This document shows positions 17,337 through 25,999 of a stretch of 64,000 nucleotides of DNA, piece by piece. The DNA is from JAEMQF01 sp049297615 (GTDB taxonomy: Bacteria; Pseudomonadota; Gammaproteobacteria; Burkholderiales; Burkholderiaceae_C). The DNA lies in assembly GCA_049297615.1 (NCBI GenBank), contig JBAQUQ010000430.1, positions 1 through 64,000 on the forward strand. The letters run 5' to 3'. The stretch's first letter is position 1. The number at the start of each line of letters is the position of its first letter. A model generated the notes under the pieces. The model was not told the origin of the DNA. It saw only the letters and a program-made list of their open reading frames with translations, and ran no database searches. Made by a program: the position numbers and the translations under genes.

Positions 17337-18980
17337 TCAGGCGGCCAGGCGTGCGCTGCCGGCGACGCTGAAGCTCGCAGCCTGCGCCATCGGCCAATAG
17401 ACCTTGAACACTTGCTGCGGTGCATTTCCGGCCAGCAGGGCACCCGGCGCAACAAATGGCAGTAAATTGGCGAGCAGCTTCACGCCATGGTCCGAGGTTC
17501 GCCGCACGATGTGCGAGGCGCTGATTTGCCCGGGGTGATGCAATCCAGCGGCTTGCACCAGCTCTTTAAGCGCCTTGAGCGTGTTGTCGTGAAACTGGTA
17601 GACGCGTTCGGTCTTCGTCGGCACGACGAGCGCTTTCTGGCGCAGCGCGTCTTGCGTCGTCACGCCCGTTGGGCAATGCCCCGTGTGGCAATGCTGGGCT
17701 TGAATGCAGCCCAGAGCGAACATGAAGCCACGCGCCGAATTGCACCAGTCCGCGCCCAGCGCCATCATGCGTGCGATGTCGAAAGCGCTGACCACTTTGC
17801 CGGCACAGCCAAGCCGGACCTTGTCGCGAAGATTCAAACCCACCAGGGTGTTGTGCACCAGCAGCAAACCCTCTTGCAGTGGCGCGCCGACGTGATCGGT
17901 GAATTCCAGCGGCGCGGCGCCGGTGCCGCCTTCGGCGCCATCGACGACGATGAAATCGGGCGTGATGCCCGTCTCCAGCATCGCCTTGGCGATCGCGAAC
18001 CATTCCCAGGGGTGGCCGATGCACAGCTTGAAGCCGGTGGGCTTATCCCCCGACAGCCCGCGCAGGCGTTCGATGAACCGAAGCATTTCCAGCGGGGTCT
18101 CGAAGGCACTGTGGCGCGCCGGCGAGAGGCAATCCTGGCCCATGGGAACGCCACGCGCGGCAGCGATCTCCAGCGTCACCTTCGGGCCCGGCAAGACGCC
18201 GCCGTGGCCCGGCTTGGCGCCCTGGCTGAGCTTGAGTTCGATCATCTTGACCTGAGGTTCGCAGGCGTTTCGCGCAAAGCGCTCGGCATTGAACGACCCG
18301 TCGTGATTGCGGCAGCCGAAGTAGCCCGAACCCACTTCCCAGATCAGGTCACCGCCGTTTTCGCGGTGGTAGCGGCTGATGCTGCCCTCGCCCGTATCGT
18401 GCGCGAACCGGCCCAGGCGCGCGCCGGCGTTGAGCGCCAGGATGGCATTGGCGCTGAGCGCGCCGAAACTCATTGCCGAGATATTGAACACACTCGCGCT
18501 ATAGGGCTGGGCACGCTTCGGTCCGACCAGCACGCGGAAATCGTGCGCGTCCAGGCGGGTCGGAACGAGCGAGTGATTGATCCATTCGTAGCCCTGTGCA
18601 CCCACGTCGAGTTGGGTGCCGAAGGGCCGCTTGTCGGAGTCGCCTTTGGAGCGCTGGTAGACGAGCGATCGCTGCTGGCGCGAGAACGGCGCGGCGTCGT
18701 TGTCGCCTTCGATGAAGTACTGGCGGATCTCGGGCCGGATGAACTCGAGCAAGAAGCGCAAGTGCCCGATGACGGGGTAGTTGCGCAACACCGAGCGCTG
18801 CGCCTGGTGGATGTCGCGAAAGCCCAAGCCCACCAGGAACGCAAAGCCCAGTGCGGGCAGCCACCCGCTGCCGATGGCCAGCCAGCACAAGGCGCTGATC
18901 GCCAGACCGAGGGCGCACAACAGCCACGCGCTGTAGCGCACCGGGAAATGCTGGTCGAGCCGATTCAGCCAGGCGAACAT
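17337..18980 (-). CDS. Membrane-anchored FMN-binding glutamate-synthase-family protein
   Basis: 547 aa. Two N-terminal hydrophobic segments (residues about 12-50) precede a complete glutamate synthase central/FMN domain. Visible motifs are FNISAMSFGALSANAILALN, GEGSISRYH, IELKLSQGAKPGHGGVLPG, DFIVVDGAEGGTGAAPLEF and the iron-sulfur motif C-x5-C-x4-C in LGCIQAQHCHTGHCPTG. The glutaminase and GXGXG domains of full GltB are absent, and no gltD is adjacent. This is the stand-alone GltB2-like branch common in proteobacteria. Its physiological reaction is not established. ATG 18980 is chosen because AAGGGG lies 4 nt upstream; ATG 19004 is also in frame. It is divergent from metX. Confidence 0.87.
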   Translation of the reverse strand: MFAWLNRLDQHFPVRYSAWLLCALGLAISALCWLAIGSGWLPALGFAFLVGLGFRDIHQAQRSVLRNYPVIGHLRFLLEFIRPEIRQYFIEGDNDAAPFSRQQRSLVYQRSKGDSDKRPFGTQLDVGAQGYEWINHSLVPTRLDAHDFRVLVGPKRAQPYSASVFNISAMSFGALSANAILALNAGARLGRFAHDTGEGSISRYHRENGGDLIWEVGSGYFGCRNHDGSFNAERFARNACEPQVKMIELKLSQGAKPGHGGVLPGPKVTLEIAAARGVPMGQDCLSPARHSAFETPLEMLRFIERLRGLSGDKPTGFKLCIGHPWEWFAIAKAMLETGITPDFIVVDGAEGGTGAAPLEFTDHVGAPLQEGLLLVHNTLVGLNLRDKVRLGCAGKVVSAFDIARMMALGADWCNSARGFMFALGCIQAQHCHTGHCPTGVTTQDALRQKALVVPTKTERVYQFHDNTLKALKELVQAAGLHHPGQISASHIVRRTSDHGVKLLANLLPFVAPGALLAGNAPQQVFKVYWPMAQAASFSVAGSARLAA

Positions 18981-19139
18981 ACCACCCCTTGTCAGACGGG
19001 GCATATTAGGTCGGCACTGCGCTGCGCGAGCTTGCCGTAAGACCCGCGATTTGCCCTCAGTTCGGCCGTTCTTTCCTTCGCCGCACTGTGGGTCGCGCCG
19101 GGCTCGCCCGGCCCTCGGGCCAATCGCTCCTGGCGCCTC

Positions 19140-19145
19140 TATACT
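19140..19145 (+). promoter_or_regulatory. -10 promoter element of metX leader
   Basis: TATACT lies 7 nt before the first helix of the SAM-II aptamer, so transcription would begin at about 19152, directly at the riboswitch. No good -35 match was found 17 bp upstream. Confidence 0.5.
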
Positions 19146-19149
19146 GCCG

Positions 19150-19211
19150 CCCAGCGCTGATTTGTTCCGGCTTGCGAGCGCTTTAGAAATGCCGCTAAAG
19201 ACAGGACGGAG
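19150..19211 (+). ncRNA. SAM-II riboswitch upstream of metX
   Basis: The leader matches the compact SAM-II (metA-type) aptamer that shuts down translation when S-adenosylmethionine is bound. Stem P1 is AGCGCT (19153-19158) with AGCGCT (19177-19182). The conserved loop GATTTG follows at 19159-19164 and TTGC at 19172-19175. After P1 come AAATG (19187-19191) and GCTAAAG (19194-19200), the conserved 3' strand of the pseudoknot. GGC (19169-19171) can pair with GCC (19191-19193) to form it. The Shine-Dalgarno-like GGAG (19208-19211) follows at once. SAM-II RNAs are known upstream of metA/metX genes in alpha- and some betaproteobacteria, which fits exactly. Confidence 0.85.
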
Positions 19212-19226
19212 AACCCGCTGTCCCGC

Positions 19227-20387
19227 TTGGCGACACCGAGTTTGCAATTGCAGCCTATGCATTCCGTTGGCCCTGTCGAAGTGAAGTTCGAGCGTTTTTC
19301 GCAGCCCCTGCTGCTGCGAAGCGGTGCGGCCCTGCCCGACTACACGCTGGCCTATGAGACCTATGGCCAGCTCAATGCCCAGCGCAGCAATGCCGTGCTC
19401 GTGTGCCACGCCCTCAATGCCAGCCATCACGTCGCGGGCACTTATGCGGGCCAGGCGCACAGCGCTGGCTGGTGGGACAACCTCGTCGGGCCGGGCAAGC
19501 CTTTGGACACGACCGAGTTCTTCGTCATCGGCGTCAACAACCCGGGTTCCTGTTTCGGCTCGACCGGGCCGATGCAGACCAATCCGGCGACCGGCCGACC
19601 CTGGGGCGCAGACTTCCCCGTGGTGACGGTCGAAGACTGGGTCGACGCGCAGGCGCGATTGATGGACCGCCTGGGCATCGACGTGCTCGCCGCCGCGATG
19701 GGCGGCAGCCTGGGCGGCATGCAGGCCCTGAGTTGGGCCTTGCGCTACCCGAGCCGCCTGCGCCACTGCATTGCTATCGCAGCGGCGCCGAACCTGTCGG
19801 CGCAGAACATCGCCTTCAACGAAGTCGCGCGCCGCGCCATCATCACCGACCCCGATTTTCACGGCGGCCACTACCTGGCCCATGGCACCTTGCCGAGCCG
19901 CGGCCTGCGGGTGGCGCGCATGATCGGCCACATCACCTACCTGAGCGACGACGCCATGGAGGCCAAGTTCGGCCGCGAGCTGAAAGCGCATGCCCTGGGC
20001 TACACGACGCAAGACATCGAATTCCAGATCGAAGCCTATTTGCGCCACCAGGGCGACAAGTTCAGCGAGTATTTCGACGCCAACACCTACCTGCTCATCA
20101 CGCGCGCGCTCGATTACTTCGACCCTGCAGTCGAGTTCGGCGGCGACCTGAGTGCCGCGTTCGCCGCCGCGCGCTGCAGGTTCCAACTCATCAGTTTCAC
20201 GACCGACTGGCGCTTCTCGCCGGCACGCTCGCGCGAGATCGTCAAGGCCCTGCTCGATAACCGATTGGACGTGAGCTACGCCGAGCTCGACGTGCCGCAC
20301 GGGCACGACGCGTTCCTGCTCGACGATCCGCGCTATCACGGCATTCTTCGCGCTTGCTTCGACAACATCGCGAGGGAAGCGGCGTGA
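19227..20387 (+). CDS. metX: Homoserine O-acyltransferase (MetX)
   Basis: Acylates homoserine, the first committed step of methionine synthesis. Alpha/beta-hydrolase fold with the nucleophile in AAMGGSLGGMQ (Ser161 from this start). VCHALNASHHVAGTYAG, FFVIGVNNPGSCFGSTGP and DVPHGHDAFLLDD (catalytic Asp/His) are also seen. Whether it uses acetyl- or succinyl-CoA cannot be decided by eye; many betaproteobacterial MetX are succinyltransferases. The start is uncertain: TTG 19227 is given, ATG 19257 would give 377 aa without a ribosome site. A CTG at 19218 is the only in-frame codon at ideal spacing (6 nt) from GGAG 19208-19211. It is controlled by the SAM-II riboswitch and coupled to metW. Confidence 0.93.
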   Translation: MATPSLQLQPMHSVGPVEVKFERFSQPLLLRSGAALPDYTLAYETYGQLNAQRSNAVLVCHALNASHHVAGTYAGQAHSAGWWDNLVGPGKPLDTTEFFVIGVNNPGSCFGSTGPMQTNPATGRPWGADFPVVTVEDWVDAQARLMDRLGIDVLAAAMGGSLGGMQALSWALRYPSRLRHCIAIAAAPNLSAQNIAFNEVARRAIITDPDFHGGHYLAHGTLPSRGLRVARMIGHITYLSDDAMEAKFGRELKAHALGYTTQDIEFQIEAYLRHQGDKFSEYFDANTYLLITRALDYFDPAVEFGGDLSAAFAAARCRFQLISFTTDWRFSPARSREIVKALLDNRLDVSYAELDVPHGHDAFLLDDPRYHGILRACFDNIAREAA

Positions 20388-20968
20388 GCGATCGCAGCGA
20401 CTTGGAGTTGATCGCCGCCCTGGTGCCCGAAGGCTCGCGCGTGCTCGACCTGGGCTGCGGCAATGGCGAGTTGCTGGCCTACCTTCAAGGGCAGCGGCGC
20501 TGCACGGGCTACGGCATCGAAATCCTCGACGAGAACGTGCTGGCGTGTACGCGGCGCGCGGTGAACGTGATCCAGCTCAATCTCGAGGAAGGGCTGGCGA
20601 TTTTCGAGGACCAGAGTTTCGATGTCGTGCTGCAACTCGACACCCTGCAACACCTGCGCAACACCGAAAACATGCTGCGTGAAACCGCGCGTGTCGGGCG
20701 CCAGGGCATCGTCAGCTTTCCCAATTTCGCGCATTGGCGCAACCGCTTGAGCGTCGCGCTCGGGCGCATGCCCGTGACCAAGGTGCTGCCCTATCAGTGG
20801 TACGACACGCCCAATATCCGTGTCGGCACTTACGCCGACTTCGAGATCCTGGCGCGCAAAGGCGGTTTGCGCATCCTCGATGCCTTCGGCATCCAGGACG
20901 GCGTTATCGTGCGCCGCTGGCCGAACCTGCGCGCCAGCGTGGCGGTATTCAAGTTCGAGCGAGCCTGA
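20384..20968 (+). CDS. metW: Methionine biosynthesis protein MetW
   Basis: 194 aa methyltransferase-fold protein that is the regular partner of MetX in proteobacteria and is required with it for homoserine acylation in several species. The SAM-binding-like motif is VLDLGCGNGELLAYL. Family features include YGIEILDENVLACTRRAVNV, SFDVVLQLDTLQHLRNTE, SFPNFAHWRNRLSVALGRMP and LPYQWYDTPNIRVGTYADFE. The GTG start at 20384 overlaps the metX stop (GTGA), and GAGGGAAG lies just upstream, so the pair is translationally coupled. It is convergent with a crotonase gene, with a 4-bp gap. Confidence 0.95.
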   Translation: MSDRSDLELIAALVPEGSRVLDLGCGNGELLAYLQGQRRCTGYGIEILDENVLACTRRAVNVIQLNLEEGLAIFEDQSFDVVLQLDTLQHLRNTENMLRETARVGRQGIVSFPNFAHWRNRLSVALGRMPVTKVLPYQWYDTPNIRVGTYADFEILARKGGLRILDAFGIQDGVIVRRWPNLRASVAVFKFERA

Positions 20969-20972
20969 GCCT

Positions 20973-21821
20973 TCAGCGAGGGTGCGGCTCGGCGAGCAAT
21001 GGCGCGACCGCGCTCAATGCTTCGAACTCCGCCGCGCGCTTGTCTTTCCAGGCAGCGATCGCCAGGCTCATCTCGTTGATATCGAAGATCGCACTTTGCA
21101 GCAAGGCCATTTGCTGCAGTGCCGCGGCGGTGCCGTGATCGCGTGCGTGGTTCAGCGCGAGTTTGCTGCCGGCGATGGCGAGCGGCGATTTGGCGGCGAT
21201 GCTGTGCGCCAGCTCCAGTGCGTGCGTCAGCAAGGCCTGCGCGTCGGGCAGCAGCGCATTGACCAGGCCCACGGCGAGTGCGCGTTCGGCGCTCACGCGC
21301 TCGCCGGTGTAGGCCATCTGGCGCGCCACGCCTTGCGGCACGATCTTCGGCAGGCGCTGCAGCACGCCCACATCGGCCATCATGCCGATGTGAATTTCCT
21401 GCACGGTGAAGAACGCGTCGGCGCTGCACACCCGAATGTCGCAGGCGCTGGCCAGGTCAAGTGCGCCGCCGATGCAGCCGCCTTGCACGGCGCAGATGAC
21501 TGGGAAACGCACTTCGTCCAGGGCACTGAAGCAATCCACCAGACGGCGCAGCGACTCCTGGAAGGCCAGGCGCGAGCGTGCGCTGCCGGTGTTGAGCATC
21601 GCCTCGTTGCCCTCGAACACTTCGAGCGCCATGCCGGCGCTGAAGTGTTTGCCGGTCGATGAAATGACGAGTACCCGCGTCGTGCCCGCGTCGGCGAGCG
21701 CATGAACCGCGTCGCGCAGCGCCGGGAAGAACGACGGCGTCAACGTGTTCAAACGCTCCGGGCGGTTCAGGATCAGATGCGCGATGCCTTGCTGCGACGA
21801 AATTTGGAAGAATTCATTCAT
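20973..21821 (-). CDS. Crotonase-family protein, delta3,5-delta2,4-dienoyl-CoA isomerase-like
   Basis: 282 aa, full-length enoyl-CoA hydratase/isomerase fold. STGKHFSAGMALEVF forms the first oxyanion-hole strand and VQGGCIGGALDLASACDIRV the second. The following VQEIHIGMMADVGVLQRLPK closely resembles mammalian delta3,5-delta2,4-dienoyl-CoA isomerase. The acidic residues used there (Asp in ALDL, Glu in VQEI, Asp in MADVG) are all present. It would act in beta-oxidation of fatty acids with odd-numbered double bonds. A simple hydratase cannot be excluded. ATG 21821 has GAGGA at good spacing. It is divergent from an alpha/beta hydrolase that resembles a monoacylglycerol lipase, which would fit lipid breakdown. 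Confidence 0.85.
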   Translation of the reverse strand: MNEFFQISSQQGIAHLILNRPERLNTLTPSFFPALRDAVHALADAGTTRVLVISSTGKHFSAGMALEVFEGNEAMLNTGSARSRLAFQESLRRLVDCFSALDEVRFPVICAVQGGCIGGALDLASACDIRVCSADAFFTVQEIHIGMMADVGVLQRLPKIVPQGVARQMAYTGERVSAERALAVGLVNALLPDAQALLTHALELAHSIAAKSPLAIAGSKLALNHARDHGTAAALQQMALLQSAIFDINEMSLAIAAWKDKRAAEFEALSAVAPLLAEPHPR

Positions 21822-21927
21822 GGGCGTTCCTCGAGGCTGAGCCTGTAATGTGCCGCAGCGGGGCCTGCGTTTTGCATCGGGCAAGCCCGCAGACCAGCGA
21901 ATGGGCCGGCTTCCTTAAACTCGGGCA

Positions 21928-22770
21928 ATGACGACGCAGCAATCAGCCGGCGCCGATGGCGTGCTCCTGCAATGGCGTGACTGGCCTTGCGCGTCGGCGC
22001 GCGGCATGGTGCTGATCGTGCATGGATTGGGTGAACACATCGGCCGCCACCAAGCCTTGGCAGCGCGCTTGAACGCCTGGGGTTGGCACGTCGCCGGACA
22101 TGACCTGCGCGGCCACGGCAGGAGCGGGGGCGCACCGGGCGGCTTGCCGCGACCCGATGCCCTGCTGGACGACTTGGGCCGCGCCATCGACGCCGCGCGA
22201 TCCTCGACCAGCGGACCCTTGGTGCTGCTCGGACACAGCATGGGCGGGCTGATCGCGGGCCGCTTCTGCGCCGAGGGCTTGATGGCACAACCCGCGCCGT
22301 GGTGGCGCAGAGTCGACGCGCTTGTCTTGTCGTCGCCCGCGCTCGAAGCGGGAATGAGCGCAGCGCAGAAGCTGTTGTTGGCCGTATTGGTCCGATTGGC
22401 GCCAAACCTCGCCGTGAGCAATGGCTTGAAACCCGAGTGGATTTCGCGCGATCCGGCGGTCGTGCGCGCCTACGTCGACGACCCGCTGGTGCACGACCGC
22501 GTCACCCCGGCCCTGGTGCGATTCATCGTCGATGCCGGCGAACAAGTGCGCCGCATGGCGCCGGCGTGGCGCGTTGACACGCTATTGCTGTATGCGGGAA
22601 GCGACCGCTGCGTCGCGCCCGGCGGCAGTGCGGCGTTCGCGGCAGGCGCCTCGGCGAGCGTGACGGCGCGCGAGTTTCCCTCTCTCTTTCACGAAATCTT
22701 CAACGAGCCTGAGCGCGAAGAGGTGTTTGCGGCGCTGCAATCCTGGCTCGACGCGCGTACACCGGCATAA
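21928..22770 (+). CDS. Alpha/beta hydrolase, monoacylglycerol-lipase-like
   Basis: 280 aa serine hydrolase of the Hydrolase_4 (lysophospholipase/monoacylglycerol lipase) group. VLIVHGLGEHIGRH carries the oxyanion-hole HGxGEH motif of this group. DLRGHGRSGGAPGG and the nucleophile elbow LLGHSMGGLIAGRF follow. Near the C-terminus, LLYAGSDRCVAPGGS holds the acid residue and FPSLFHEIFNEPEREEV the catalytic His. No signal peptide is visible. Likely substrate is a short acyl ester such as a monoglyceride. It is followed 29 bp later by an M20 peptidase gene on the same strand and is divergent from the crotonase gene. Confidence 0.88.
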   Translation: MTTQQSAGADGVLLQWRDWPCASARGMVLIVHGLGEHIGRHQALAARLNAWGWHVAGHDLRGHGRSGGAPGGLPRPDALLDDLGRAIDAARSSTSGPLVLLGHSMGGLIAGRFCAEGLMAQPAPWWRRVDALVLSSPALEAGMSAAQKLLLAVLVRLAPNLAVSNGLKPEWISRDPAVVRAYVDDPLVHDRVTPALVRFIVDAGEQVRRMAPAWRVDTLLLYAGSDRCVAPGGSAAFAAGASASVTAREFPSLFHEIFNEPEREEVFAALQSWLDARTPA

Positions 22771-22799
22771 ACTCGTGCTTGTCTACACAGGAGATTCAG

Positions 22800-24284
22800 A
22801 TGAATGCGCGCGACCCGTCCCTGCCTCTGCTGCCCGATGCCACGCAGGCCTTGGCGGCCTTCGCCAGCGATGCCTGGGACAACGAGATCGTTCCGGCGAT
22901 CACTGACTACATCGCGATTCCAGCCAAAAGCCCGATGTTTGACGCCCACTGGCAGCGCAACGGTTACCTGGAGCGCGTGATTCGCGACGCTGCCACCTGG
23001 GTTGAAGGCCAGCGCATCGCCGGGCTGCGGCTCGAAGTGGTTCGCATCGAAGGGCGCACGCCACTGATCTTTTTCGAAGTGCCGGCCACGCGTGCAGACA
23101 GCGCCGCCAGCAGCGACACCGTCTTGCTTTACGGCCACCTCGACAAACAGCCCGAATTCAGCGGCTGGCGCAGCGACCTCGGGCCCTGGACGCCGAAATA
23201 CCGCGACGGCCTGCTCTACGGCCGCGGCGGCGCCGACGACGGTTATGCCGTGTACGCGGCGCTGACCGCAATCGCTGCGCTCGACGCGCAGGCAATCCCC
23301 CGGCCGCGTTGCGTGGGCGTGATCGAGAGTTGCGAGGAAAGCGGCTCGCCCGACTTGCCGGCCTACCTCGACCAGTTGAAGCCGCGCTTGGGCAATGTCG
23401 CCCTCGTCGTGTGCCTGGACAGCGGCGCTGGTAACTACGACCAGTTGTGGCTCACGACCAGCTTGCGCGGCCTGGTCAGCGGTGTACTGAAAGTCGAAAT
23501 CCTCAGCGAAGGCGTGCATTCGGGCGATGCGAGCGGCCTGGTTCCGTCGAGCTTTCGCATCCTTCGCCAGGTGCTCGATCGACTTGAAGACAGCCGAACC
23601 GGCCGGCTGCTGCCCGGCAGCCTGCATTGCGAGATTCCGGCCGAACGCGTTGAACAGGCGCGCACCACGGCGAAGATCCTCGGTCGTGAAGTCTGGAAGC
23701 GTTTTCCCTGGGCCTGTGGTGCCGACGGCGCAGCGACCTTGCCCACGACCATCGACCCCACCGATGCATTGCTGCGCCGCACCTGGCAACCCACCTTGTC
23801 GGTGACGGGCGCCGAAGGCTTCCCCGAACTGGGCAATGCCGGAAATGTGCTGCGGCCCCACAGCGCATTCAAGTTGTCGCTGCGCCTGCCGCCGCTGATC
23901 GACGGCAACCGCGCCGCGACCGAGCTGAAGACCCTGCTCGAAGACAACGCACCGTACAACGCACGCGTGACCTTTGCCGCCGACGGCCGCGCCGGCGCGC
24001 AAGGGGCCACAGGCTGGAACGCGCCGTCGCTCGCGCCGTGGCTGGAAGACGCGCTGAACGCTGCCTCACACGCTAACTTCGGCGCGCCCTGCGGCTACAT
24101 CGGCCAGGGCGGAACGATCCCCTTGATGAGCATGCTGCAGCAGGGCTTTCCAGCGGCGCAAATGATGGTGTGCGGCGTGCTCGGGCCGAAGAGCAATGCG
24201 CATGGACCGAACGAGTTCCTGCACGTCCCCTATGGCAAAAAGCTCACGGCGTCTGTGGCGCAAGTGATCGCGGCCTGTCCTTGA
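22800..24284 (+). CDS. M20 family metallopeptidase (dipeptidase-like)
   Basis: 494 aa co-catalytic zinc peptidase. Metal-binding and catalytic motifs are in order. They are LLYGHLDKQPE (first His and catalytic Asp), LYGRGGADDGYAVY (bridging Asp) and VGVIESCEESGSPDLP (catalytic base and metal-binding Glu). MSVGVHSG-type EGVHSGDASGLVPS is the lid domain, and GPNEFLHVPYGKK has the last His-region ligand set. The length fits the CNDP/dipeptidase-like branch, larger than ArgE or DapE. ATG 22800 has AGGAG 6 nt upstream; a TTG at 22779 is also in frame. Its last 41 bp overlap the end of the convergent FAD-protein gene. Substrate is unknown. Confidence 0.92.
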   Translation: MNARDPSLPLLPDATQALAAFASDAWDNEIVPAITDYIAIPAKSPMFDAHWQRNGYLERVIRDAATWVEGQRIAGLRLEVVRIEGRTPLIFFEVPATRADSAASSDTVLLYGHLDKQPEFSGWRSDLGPWTPKYRDGLLYGRGGADDGYAVYAALTAIAALDAQAIPRPRCVGVIESCEESGSPDLPAYLDQLKPRLGNVALVVCLDSGAGNYDQLWLTTSLRGLVSGVLKVEILSEGVHSGDASGLVPSSFRILRQVLDRLEDSRTGRLLPGSLHCEIPAERVEQARTTAKILGREVWKRFPWACGADGAATLPTTIDPTDALLRRTWQPTLSVTGAEGFPELGNAGNVLRPHSAFKLSLRLPPLIDGNRAATELKTLLEDNAPYNARVTFAADGRAGAQGATGWNAPSLAPWLEDALNAASHANFGAPCGYIGQGGTIPLMSMLQQGFPAAQMMVCGVLGPKSNAHGPNEFLHVPYGKKLTASVAQVIAACP

Positions 24285-25980
24285 GCGCGTCGTCCTCGCG
24301 ACTATCGATCGCCGGTTCCGGCAGTCCCAGCATCGAGCGCGCTACGGCTTGCGCGACTTCGATGCCGTCGATCGCCGCCGACATGATGCCCCCGGCATAG
24401 CCGGCCCCTTCGCCGGCCGGGTAGAGCCCGGCGGTATTGACGCTCTGGAAGTTCTTGCCGCGCGCGATGCGCAACGGCGAAGAGGTGCGCGTCTCGACGC
24501 CGGTGAGCACAGCGTCGTGCATCGCGAATCCGGGAATGCTGCGCTCGAACGCTGGCAAGGCCTCGCGAATCGCGGCAATCGCGTAAGGCGGCAGGCTCGG
24601 GCAGACGGATCCGCCCAGATCGGTGAGCTTCACACCGGGTTGGTAAGAAGGCAAAACGCCGCCCAGGGCGGTGGACCGCCGCGCCGCGAGGAAGTCCCCG
24701 ACCAACTGGGCCGGCGCGTCGTAATTTCCGCCCCCCAGCGCGAAGGCGTGCGCTTCCCATTGACGCTGGAAGGCGATGCCGTCCAAGGGGTGGACTTCGC
24801 CCGTGCTGCAGCCGTCTTGACGATAGTCCTGCGGCGTGACGCCCACGACGATGCCGGCATTGGCGTTGCGCTCGTTGCGCGAATACTGGCTCATGCCATT
24901 GGTCACGACATGCCCCGCCTCGGAAGTTGCCGCCACAACAGTGCCGCCCGGGCACATGCAAAAGCTGTACACGCTTCGGCCGTTGCCGGCGTGGTGGACG
25001 AGGCGGTAGTCGGCAGCACCGAGCAGGGGGTGGCCGGCGTTGCGGCCGAAGCGTGCCTTGTCGATAAGCCCCTGCGGATGTTCGATGCGAAACCCCACCG
25101 AAAACGGCTTGGCCTGCATGAAGACGCCGCGCTGGTGCAACATCGCAAACGTATCGCGCGCGCTGTGGCCCAGGGCGAGCACGACATGGTCGCTGCGCCA
25201 CTGCTCACCGCCGGCGGTGCTGACGCCGCGAATGGCGCCGTCTTCGATGAACACGTCGGTGATGCGCTGCTGAAAGTGAATCTCACCCCCCAGCGCTTCG
25301 ATCTCGGCGCGCATTTTCTCCACCATCCCGACGAGGCGGAACGTGCCGATGTGCGGTTTGGCCACAAAGAGGATTTCTTCGGGCGCGCCGGCTTTGACGA
25401 ATTCGTCCAGCACCTTGCGCGACAGGTGGCGTGGGTCGCTGACCTGGCTCCACAGCTTGCCGTCGGAAAACGTGCCTGCACCGCCTTCGCCGAATTGCAC
25501 GTTCGATTCGGGATCGAGCACGCCCCGGCGCCACAGGCCCCAGGTGTCCTGGGTGCGCTCGCGCACGCGTTTGCCGCGCTCCAGCACGATGGGCGCCAAC
25601 CCCATCTGTGCGAGCACGAGGGCCGCAAACACTCCACAGGGGCCGAAGCCGATGACCAGCGGTCGATGCTGGCCGCTATCTCGCGCAGCGGTGTTAACGT
25701 TTGCAACGAAGTGGTAGCGCAGATCGGGCGAGCGGCGCAACTGTGAATCATCGGCGTGCTGGGCCAAGATGCGGCGTTCGCTGGCGTCATCACCGGCGAG
25801 TTCGCAGTCAATCGTGTAGACGAGATGGATCGCATTGCGCTTGCGAGCGTCATAGCCGCGGCGAAACACGGTGAAGGCGCGCAGGGCCTGATCGGCCACT
25901 GCCAAACGCGCAACGATGGCGCGGCGCAGCGCCGCCTCGTCGTGCTCCAGCGGCAGGCGCAGCTCGGTGATCCGCAGCAT
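24244..25980 (-). CDS. Uncharacterised FAD-dependent dehydrogenase (COG2509-like)
   Basis: 578 aa. An N-terminal domain of about 95 residues (MLRITELRLPLEHDEAALRR...) is typical of this large family. An FAD-binding GFGPCGVFAALVLAQMGL motif follows near residue 110, then LERGKRVRERTQDTW, and FGEGGAGTFSDGKLW. The C-terminal signature runs from VETRTSSPLRIARGK to GLYPAGEGAGYAGGIMSAAIDG. CMCPGGTVVAATSE is also characteristic. Electron acceptor and substrate are unknown. ATG 25980 lies 19 bp after the amgK stop, so the two genes are probably cotranscribed. Its final codons overlap the 3' end of the convergent M20 peptidase by 41 bp. Confidence 0.88.
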   Translation of the reverse strand: MLRITELRLPLEHDEAALRRAIVARLAVADQALRAFTVFRRGYDARKRNAIHLVYTIDCELAGDDASERRILAQHADDSQLRRSPDLRYHFVANVNTAARDSGQHRPLVIGFGPCGVFAALVLAQMGLAPIVLERGKRVRERTQDTWGLWRRGVLDPESNVQFGEGGAGTFSDGKLWSQVSDPRHLSRKVLDEFVKAGAPEEILFVAKPHIGTFRLVGMVEKMRAEIEALGGEIHFQQRITDVFIEDGAIRGVSTAGGEQWRSDHVVLALGHSARDTFAMLHQRGVFMQAKPFSVGFRIEHPQGLIDKARFGRNAGHPLLGAADYRLVHHAGNGRSVYSFCMCPGGTVVAATSEAGHVVTNGMSQYSRNERNANAGIVVGVTPQDYRQDGCSTGEVHPLDGIAFQRQWEAHAFALGGGNYDAPAQLVGDFLAARRSTALGGVLPSYQPGVKLTDLGGSVCPSLPPYAIAAIREALPAFERSIPGFAMHDAVLTGVETRTSSPLRIARGKNFQSVNTAGLYPAGEGAGYAGGIMSAAIDGIEVAQAVARSMLGLPEPAIDSREDDALKDRPRSLAPQTP

Positions 25981-25999
25981 CGCGAAGCAGCGCCGGCGC

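Noticed and set aside
17487..19040. 517-codon open frame on the plus strand
   Set aside because: It lies antisense to the intact glutamate-synthase-like gene and its translation shows no family resemblance. Long antisense frames are expected at this GC content.
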